From: Aplectana chamaeleonis
Lineage: Eukaryota; Nematoda; Chromadorea; Rhabditida; Cosmocercidae
DNA: 64,000 bases
Assembly (NCBI GenBank): GCA_029168955.1
Contig: JAPDOI010001321.1
Coordinates: forward strand, 1 to 64,000
Direction: 5' to 3'
The notes under the pieces were generated by a model. It saw only the letters and a list, made by a program, of their open reading frames with translations, made no database searches and was not told the DNA's origin. Position numbers and translations under genes: made by a program. Shown piece by piece: positions 57,262 to 64,000 of the stretch (position 1 is its first letter; each line of letters starts with the position of its first letter).

Positions 57262-57966
57262 TTGCCTGTGTCTGTTTGCATGTGTCGGAGAATGCAGACA
57301 ACGCATCGAACCTGACGTCAGTGATAGATTTCGCGCTACAAAATCGTTAGGTAAGCGGCTTTGCTTTCTGCTTACTGGACTGAAAATTCTTCAAAGTAAG
57401 AATGACTATTGCACATGCTGGGATGTCGGGACCCTTCGCAATAAAAATATTGGAGAGTTCGGTACTTGTTAATACGGTTAAACGGACTCCGACAACTGTT
57501 ATAGGACGTGGGCGGGGTGGCTCAATTGGTTGACTGGCCCACGAGATTTCCACCCACTTCCCGGTCGTCTTTCATCGCACTTTCGTCATCACTTTTCTGA
57601 GTTCTCACTTTTTGCCTAAAAACGGGCATCTTTCCCATTACCCCTCAAATTTTTAATTACCCCTGTTTGGTGTGTTTTAGGGGGATGTGGACAAAGCCTC
57701 GAACCTAGCGTCGGAAAGGGTTTTGCGCTTCAAATTTTTTAGCTAAAGGATTGTGTTATCCGCTTCTTGCACCGAAAACTCTGAAAATAAGATGGGACAA
57801 TGCACATGCCTAAATGTTACACTGCTACGCGATAAAAAATTTCAAAATTTTGCAACTGTTCCTCTGGTGAACGATGCAGGATAACTGTTATAGGACGTCA
57901 GAGGGGTGATCCAGTGCGTCCGCTGGTCCACGAGATTTCTACACACTTCCTAGCCGCTTTTTGTCG
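57262..57966 (+). repeat. Tandem duplication, ~394-bp period, of an S1-containing segment
   Basis: 57262-57655 and 57656-57966 share, in order, ATCGAACCTGACGTCAG (CTCGAACCTAGCGTCGG), CTTACTGGACTGAAAATTC (CTTCTTGCACCGAAAACTC), TTGCACATGC (ATGCACATGC), CAACTGTTATAGGACGTGGG (TAACTGTTATAGGACGTCAG) and GGCCCACGAGATTTCCACCC (GGTCCACGAGATTTCTACAC). Identity is moderate, so the duplication is old. Each copy contains the head of the tRNA-like S1 repeat. Confidence 0.75.
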
Positions 57967-58599
57967 TATACTGCCTTTATTCCGGAGTGCACAAGTTCCC
58001 CTTTTCACCCGCACTCGCTGTTACAGTAATGCAGCACTGCAGCGCGGTCTGTGAAGAGCCCGTTCTCTCCCACTCCATATGGCAGGCATCGACCTTCGCA
58101 TGACCACCGTTCATTCGTCCGCAGGACCGGCGATCATGCTCAGAGAAGGCGAGTTTTTGATTTTTTTTGCCATCTTATGTAGTTTCGGTGATAATTTAAA
58201 TGTCGTCGTAATGAGATGCGGATAAATTACCCATGGATTTCAGTAGATAAATGTTCAAGAAGAAAGTTTTTTTTTGGTAAAAAAAGAGAACAGATGTTTC
58301 TCAATTTCTTGGTAGCGCGAAGGATTCTGCAAAGCTTCATGTATACCCTAACCTTTAGCCACATTTGAATGATCACCGAAACAACTGAAAAGGGCAGAAG
58401 AAAAAATGAAAAACTCACCGTCTCTGAGCATGATCGCCTGTCATACGGACGACTAGACGGTGTTCTTGCGAAAGTCGATGCCTGTCGCAAGGGGTGGGAG
58501 AGAACGGGCTAATCACAGACCGCGCTGCCGTGGTCCATTACTGTAGCAGCGTGTGCAGGTGAAAAGGAGGCTTGTGCACTCCCGAATAAAGGCAGTATA
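57967..58599. mobile_element. 633-bp foldback element nested in an S1 repeat
   Basis: The termini TATACTGCCTTTATTC, CGGAGTGCACAAG and the inverse CTTGTGCACTCCCG, AATAAAGGCAGTATA are followed inward by paired arms of about 230 bp (GCGCGGTCTGTGA, CCGTTCTCTCCCACTCC, GGCGATCATGCTCAGAG). The flanks TTTTTGTCG and CTTCCGTCCTTACTCTTCTT are contiguous in the uninterrupted S1 copy at 40425-40600 (GTTTTTCGTCCGTCCTTAATC). This supports insertion at a TA. Confidence 0.85.
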
Positions 58600-58700
58600 C
58601 TTCCGTCCTTACTCTTCTTAGAGGGACCCGAAGCTTATGTTTTCGCCAAAAGAACGGGCAACTTTTTCATCGCCACTTGAAGCGAGTTATGAGGATGCGG
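58600..58700 (+). repeat. S1 repeat, tail portion
   Basis: CTTCTTAGAGGGACCCGAAG, CTTATGTTTTCGCC and AAAAGAACGGGCAACTTTTTC continue the S1 copy interrupted at 57966. They match the inverse of 40425-40515. Confidence 0.65.
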
Positions 58701-59165
58701 TGCTTCTCGCGCACCGAAAACTTCGTCTTTACAGAGACAACCCCTGCGCGGTTGTGGAAAATCAGGCCCAGGCAGAGCACTGATCTTCAGGCAGAAAATG
58801 GTCACCTCAACCTGTCACTTTTTAAGTGGATCTCGGTGCAAATCATAGTGACCGGGTGGGTCCCATACAAGTTTTAGGGGCGGAGCTCGGTTTCCACCAC
58901 ACGGTCAGCCTAGTCGAGATTTGAAACGCAGCGTTAGCGCGAGCGCACGGTTTGAATTTGCATGCTGTGTTCCTAATGACCCGGGCAACCTCTAGACTTG
59001 ACACATTTAACCCTCAAGCAAACCCGCACCGTATACGGTGCACGATCCGCCATACAGTAAATGCGTGGCTCCGTTGTAGTCACCAAGTCGGCTTGTCCTT
59101 GGATCATGAAGGGGAAAGGTTCTCATGTCAGTCGATAGGACATGGAAGGAACACACACTGTATCT
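58701..59165. other. Unassigned intergenic DNA
   Basis: No gene recognised in this interval. Confidence 0.45.
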
Positions 59166-59169
59166 CTAC

Positions 59170-59459
59170 CGGGAATGAGTGAAACAAAAATACGAAACTT
59201 TGAAAATCTGGTTCTGGAACAGAAAATTTTATCTCGGATTTCGAGAATCGGGCGCGAAGCGCCTGAAAATGCGCGGAAATGCGGTTTTCGGAAAGCGAAA
59301 GGCGGAAAAATTTAGAAATCATCTACTGTTTTCTTCCTCCCAGTGGGCCCGATATTTTCGCATTCCGCAGCGTTTTTTGCGGTTTTCGGAATGCGGAATG
59401 CCAAAAATGCGCGAAACTGCGGGTTTCGGAACGCGAAACGCGGAACTCCGCTCACCCTG
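59170..59459. mobile_element. hAT-like MITE family H1, copy 3 (diverged)
   Basis: CGGGAATGAGTGAAAC on the left and ACTCCGCTCACCCTG on the right are decayed H1 ends. The body matches copies 1 and 2: GCGCGAAGCGCCTGAAAATG, CGCGGAAATGCGG, TTCGCATTCCGCAGCG and GAACGCGAAACGCGGAACTC. No target duplication remains. Confidence 0.85.
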
Positions 59460-59827
59460 ACCATAGTGGAATTTTTTGTGAGAGGGCCCACTCGCGTGCC
59501 GGGTGATGGGCCCGAATTAGAATCTAAGTAATCGATAGAGCGCATCCAAGTAGAGGAGGGGATAGAACCGGTCAACAAGATGGGAATCATTTGCATTCAT
59601 AGCTTAGGCGCCCCCTTTAGTCGGTTAGTGAAACGGGGTTCTTTTTTCAGTTTTTTTAGCTTCCGTGTACACCATCCGTTCTTTCGGTCGACGGCTCCAA
59701 TATTTTCTACTATTATTTTCTATTATCAGGATAGAGAGACTTCAATCTTGGAGATAAATTGGAATGCTAGGAGAGTATACCGGAAGAGTAGTATTATGTA
59801 AGAATAATAGACAATACTGGAGCTGGC
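59460..59827. other. Unassigned intergenic DNA
   Basis: No gene or repeat partner seen. Confidence 0.45.
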
Positions 59828-59835
59828 GACCGGAC

Positions 59836-62043
59836 CAGGGGTGTGCGTTTTTCGTTTTTCGATTTTTCGGTTTTTTCGTTTTTCGCCCTTTTTGGCGAAA
59901 AAAATCAATATCGAAAAAAACGAAAAAGTTTAAATTTTTTTCGGTTTTTTTCGGTCTGAAATTTGCGGTTCTGATGCGACTTGCAGTCGACCCTTCGCTG
60001 CTTACAGATGTCTCCAGCAAGTTTGCACACGTCTCTGACTTTATTCCAGAATCAAGCAGAAGCAAACGTATGATCTGCACCTTGCACGACGGTTCCTTCT
60101 ACTACATCACTTTCGATTAAAAATTACATTGATGGAGCCGAAATTTTTGAATTTCCTGTTTTTCAGCAGACTAAAACGACTCGGCGCATCTTTTGAGCAT
60201 GGCCATAACTTTCAGGAATAATTCTCCGAAAACCAAAATACACATTTCGACAGGCGGAAACATCACCAATATAATAACGCTAATCGATTCCGCGATAGCA
60301 GATAACCTGCATCGGTAATTTCGAAGGCAGCGTTCACGATAATCATTCTCGATGACTTTCCGCAGTGAAATGATAGGCGAGAAGAATTCTATGCTCTCAG
60401 TGACGAAAAAAATGGTTTAAAAAGAGCTAGGAATGGCTAAATAATGGATGCAAACAGGCGTTCTGAGGTCACCGAAACTCCTCATGTCGCCTTTCCGCCC
60501 TAGAACCTCGAGGTTGTGATAACATGAAGTACTCAAGTCAAGGAAATACTGATGAGCGAGCTAAACCGCTTGATTATCACTGTTATAACTTTGACTTTAA
60601 CTTTATTACGCGCCCTTGCAGAAGTGTAGAAACATAGGAAAGGCAAAAAAAAAACATCGAAAACATCAAGGAATTTAAAAAATGACAAGTTTCGAAAGGA
60701 AAAAACGTAAAACAATTAATAGATCCTTGCTCGACAATGAAGGTAATTTTTGACAAGTGTTTTGAATTTAACAAGTTGATCGGTATCTGAACAGTATGAC
60801 TCATCTTCAAGTATTCCATGCCGGCTCTGAAGGTGAAGAAGCCGCGCCACAAAGAGGTGCGCGGCTGACGGAATTTAAGCTTGAACCTTTCTCTCCTAGT
60901 ATTTGTTATATTTTGCTATGACTGAGCGCTCCGCTCTTTTTACTCCGCCCGGACTCATCCGAGAAAGATAAGCTTTAGCATCCTTCGTAGCGGCTGATTC
61001 CTCCACGCTCAAACGCTCAAAAGTCAACTTAATAAAGTGTGGCCCTCTTTTTAGCAACAAAACACGGTTTCCGCGTTTTCTTCAGCATGCTGCTGCTGTA
61101 TAGAGCACCAGAATTTCGGTAAACGAAAGAGATATCAAAAGTGCAATCTATTGTGAACACTGCTTTAAGTTCAGGAAAATTCGTTTTCGTTCAAGGTGTT
61201 CATGGAAAAAGACGTGGAGAATCGCTCTTTGGAGGCCCATAATTTTCAAGCGGAAGTCAACCTAAATTTTCCTGCTCCCTCTATCGATCTATACCAAAAA
61301 AAAAGTGCAAATAAAAACTTTCTAGGCGATGGCATCAAGTACAGATCCATCAAGCGAAACTGATTGAACGTAACCCCTATGTAGACACCGCGACTCAATG
61401 CATGGTTGCGTCGCGCCATTACCGTCCAATAGCGCCGAGAGACTGGCTACTGGTCAGTGTTGACCACGACGCAATCGCTCACACTGAAATTCAACATGAC
61501 AGCACAAAAATTCACGCAAGAGTGTGCTATGCATCAAGAACTATTGAAGGTCGTCTCTTTACAACGTTCGTTCCGTTTTGATCTATGACTTGCCCACGAC
61601 TTTCAACTTCTGCGAATTCGGTATTTCTCGCAAAGTTGGGGACGACCTTCGAGCCCACAGTTTAGATCAAAAACGTGAAAAACGTGGATGTGATCGTTCA
61701 GAGAACCACCGCAGTTTTAAAACAAGAAGTTCACCACAAGAATTTAGAAGGTGTTCAGCGCTAAAATTTTGCCAGGATTCGACGCTGCAACAAGGGTAAA
61801 ATTCCTTACATTGATACGCTGATTGGGTATGCTTTTGTGTCACCAAGAAAACATAATTCTGTCATTATTCAAAGCACTTCGATTACGTTGCCTTGTTTTT
61901 CCAGTCCAAAATATGCAATTACGAAAATAAAATGTTTCAAAAGACAAAAAAAATTTCGGTTTTTTTCGGAATTTTTCGAATTCAAAACCGAAAATTTTTC
62001 GTTTTTCGGTTTTTTCGGTTTCGAAGTTTTTCGCACATGCCTG
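59836..62043. mobile_element. 2.2-kb hAT-like element with perfect 8-bp target duplication
   Basis: CAGGGGTGTGCGTTTTTCG begins the element and TTTTTCGCACATGCCTG ends it. GACCGGAC flanks both ends exactly (59828-59835 and 62044-62051). The subterminal 120-150 bp at both ends are made of TTTTTCGGTTTTTTCGG-type repetition in inverted orientation. The interior has no transposase; the ORF at 61578-61799 (73 codons) is unrecognised. It is a non-autonomous hAT-type element by its ends and duplication. Confidence 0.9.
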
Positions 62044-62051
62044 GACCGGAC

Positions 62052-62313
62052 GGACGGTGTATCTAGAATAGAAAAAAATTGGAAAACCCCGTTCTTTTGA
62101 CCATATATAATTAAAAAGGGGCTGCCTATACTGTAAATGTCATGGCAAATCAACGGAATGAGGAAATAGCAAGCCGATCAGCTGCGCTCTTCTCTCGGCC
62201 TGAATCGACTAGCGGGCCGGAGCACGCCACCGCCTGCGCCAGCCACCGAGACTTTTTTCCTTGAGCCAGCAACCCACGGGCCTGGGTGTATATGAGTACT
62301 GTCGTTTTCAGTG
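62052..62313. other. Unassigned intergenic DNA
   Basis: No gene recognised. The 138-codon minus ORF (62178-62594) spans the adjacent hairpin and reads through both its arms. Confidence 0.45.
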
Positions 62314-62480
62314 CCAAATTCCGGTCCGCAATCGCAGACTACGGCTGTTGCATCACGCGACATGGTGGTAATTGTGCTGGGAGAAGGATGAATCGTGCCG
62401 GGACCAAGTGGTCTCTGGGCGATCGTCATCCCGTTGTTTGATGCAACAGCCATTGTCCGCCAATGCGGGCCGGAATTTGG
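62314..62480. repeat. Foldback hairpin, ~44-bp arms
   Basis: CCAAATTCCGGTCCGCAATC, GGCTGTTGCATCA on the left is inverted as TGATGCAACAGCC, CCAATGCGGGCCGGAATTTG on the right, around a 79-bp centre. The 138-codon ORF over it shows the arms as PNSGPHWRTMAVAS and DATAVVCDCGPEFG and is not a gene. Confidence 0.75.
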
Positions 62481-63310
62481 TTCCAAGAATGACTGTATGT
62501 TTCCTACTGATTGAACAATAAGTATCAACGCCTGAAATTCGTTAATGAATATTAAACCTGGCAAAGAGTCATACGAGTTTTTTTTAATCTCCACACGGGC
62601 TCAGCGTTGGCAAGGTCTCCTCGCAGTTTTTTTCTACTAAACACAGAATGGAATGGAGTAGTTAGCTCATGGTCAGACAATTACGATCTCACCCCACAGC
62701 TAATTTCCCAACAGCTGTTGGCAGTGGCTGCAGAAACACGGCGATAAAAAGAGATTTATTCTAATTGTCCGCCTGCAATTGTTCTGCTCGAATGGGAGGC
62801 TGAGATTTATCTGTTTTGGATTGAAGCAGGATCACTCCTGTCGGCTACCACCCACTAACTAATATCTCTTTACTTTCATCATGATACTAAAAATCCACGG
62901 AAACAGTTTGGTGATCGAAATCTCTGAGTGGGTCTTTTTCACATTTGCATCACTTTTCATTGACTTGTATACTTTCAAACGGAACTTCATGTCAGGAAGT
63001 ATCTTTTTCTAAATGTGCAGGATTCAAAGTGAATCTTTTTTTTTCATGAAGAACCAGACCAAAAGCTTGTTTTTGTGCCACAAATCCTGCGAATCCTTCT
63101 CAAAATGACTCAGGGCTAAATTAGTAGATTTTCAAGACCTAAGGTAGATCAAACCTGGCCAAATCAAACTGGTTTCTCTTATGACTTCGATAATTCCGTT
63201 TGTTCACTTCCACTGAATCCCCTACTAGAAAATGCCCAAACACAGAAATTAAAGGAACCCAAGCTGAGTTATCCATTTTCGATCAATGCGAATGGGTAGA
63301 TCTAAGGCTG
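62481..63310. other. Unassigned intergenic DNA
   Basis: No gene, element end or repeat partner recognised. Confidence 0.45.
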
Positions 63311-63319
63311 CCAAAAAAC

Positions 63320-63570
63320 TCACTTCAAATGGAGGAAATTTTTGCAAATTACTCGTCTTGGAGGATCGCCTTGGGCCCTGAACCGGAATCTGATAAGGGT
63401 TTTTGGTTTTCTTCTTATCGAAGATTGAGGTAGGTTACTGTAGAAAATACAAATTTCACCCTACGCCACCTACTGTAATCTTCCGGAAAACTTGGAACGC
63501 ACTTCATAACCGTGTCCAGCGCCCCAAATAACCCCATTGGTCAGGTTTCGGGCGAAAAATGTTTAAACTT
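63320..63570. repeat. Fragment related to the 1.06-kb TIR element family
   Basis: GAGGTAGGTTACTGTAG, CACCTACTGTAATCTTCCGG, CACTTCATAACCGTGTCCAG and CGCCCCAAATAACCCCATTG resemble interior blocks of the 1.06-kb copies (CCGGAAACGGACCTCATAA, GTGTTCAGCGTCAAAAACTA). Ends are not recognisable. Confidence 0.5.
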
Positions 63571-64000
63571 TCCGATTTCGCTGTTCAAGGAGGCAGTTTC
63601 AAGCAGATTTCGTATTACAAGGTGCTCAATTGATCGCAAAACGCTTAGCTCCGGGCGAGATTGAACCAGCATATTCCGTTTCCGGGGGAGCGCCGTATCG
63701 CACTGCACCACCGAAGCCCCAGCGCGGCGCTCACTCAACTGCTCGGTAAATCTTCATCGAAGCAATCATCCTTTCGCCCGCATAACGGAATGAAATAGGT
63801 ATACCGTCAGAGACTATCTAACAGTCGTAATAAAGGGACGTTGTGTGTAAACATACCATAACGTGCACTGCGACGTTGAACTGCAGTTACGGCAAAAAAA
63901 AAACATCCAAAAATCGTGTAAGATTTCGTATCACTCGGTGTGCTTCTGAATACGTTTTTGAAGCTATGTTTGTAGCTGCTCGCGACTTCTCTGAGCCGAG
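63571..64000. other. Unassigned DNA at the window edge
   Basis: No gene recognised. A weak tRNA-like phrase is discussed among the rejected items. Confidence 0.45.

Noticed and set aside
62178..62594. 138-codon minus-strand ORF
   Set aside because: It spans a palindrome whose two arms are both translated; it has no domain and no splice context.
63645..63730. tRNA-like sequence on the minus strand (GGTGGTGCAGTGCGATACGG with GGTTCAATCTCG)
   Set aside because: The B box lacks the conserved CC at its end, the T-stem does not pair, and no acceptor stem can be drawn. At most it is a decayed tRNA-derived repeat.

Overview
The window is non-bacterial: it has no operons or dense ORFs, it has spliceosomal-type introns, and it is packed with transposable elements (TEs) and satellite DNA. 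A Tc1-like transposase relic with a 58-bp GT-AG intron, a CR1/Jockey-type LINE, many short terminal-inverted-repeat (TIR) elements and very short candidate introns all point to an animal. A nematode is the best guess, possibly a clade V species. That placement is inference; no host gene here names the species. Most six-frame ORFs are chance reading frames or translations of repeats, and I leave them out.

Layout. 1-1062: a copy of a 1.06-kb TIR element, cut at its right end by a decayed LINE (about 1062-5254, minus strand; two ORFs, both broken). 5255-8830: unassigned sequence holding two foldback elements and a dispersed repeat. About 8834-30856: a 22-kb satellite built on a 21-bp monomer, combined into 84-bp units and a further 1.3-1.5-kb level of organisation. 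30.9-35.9 kb: unassigned DNA with a GGCGGA hexanucleotide tract, a foldback miniature element (MITE) and a dispersed repeat. 35937-38325: a Tc1-like element with paired (IR/DR) transposase-site repeats at each end, a broken transposase gene, and a 794-bp GC-rich TA-flanked element nested in its right end. 38.3-53.5 kb: a patchwork of MITEs, including a roughly 1.2-kb palindrome with a hAT-like MITE nested in one arm and a TA-flanked MITE in the other. 53.6-55.27 kb: a foldback element invaded by the second copy of the 1.06-kb TIR element; a related uninvaded site lies at about 38.97 kb. 55.69-56.28 kb: the only candidate host gene, a short ATG exon, a 59-bp intron and further exons. 57-59.5 kb: a tandem duplication of a tRNA-like SINE-type repeat, one copy interrupted by a foldback element, plus a hAT-like MITE. 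59836-62043: a 2.2-kb hAT-like element with perfect 8-bp target duplications. The remainder is unassigned DNA with small foldbacks.

How the parts relate. I see no pathway. The window reads as a gene-poor, probably heterochromatic region where a large satellite and layers of nested transposons accumulated. The strongest new observations are the satellite's hierarchy and its open reading on both strands, the IR/DR Tc1 element with its nested GC-rich passenger, and several insertions whose order and target duplications can be read directly from flanks or paralogous empty sites.
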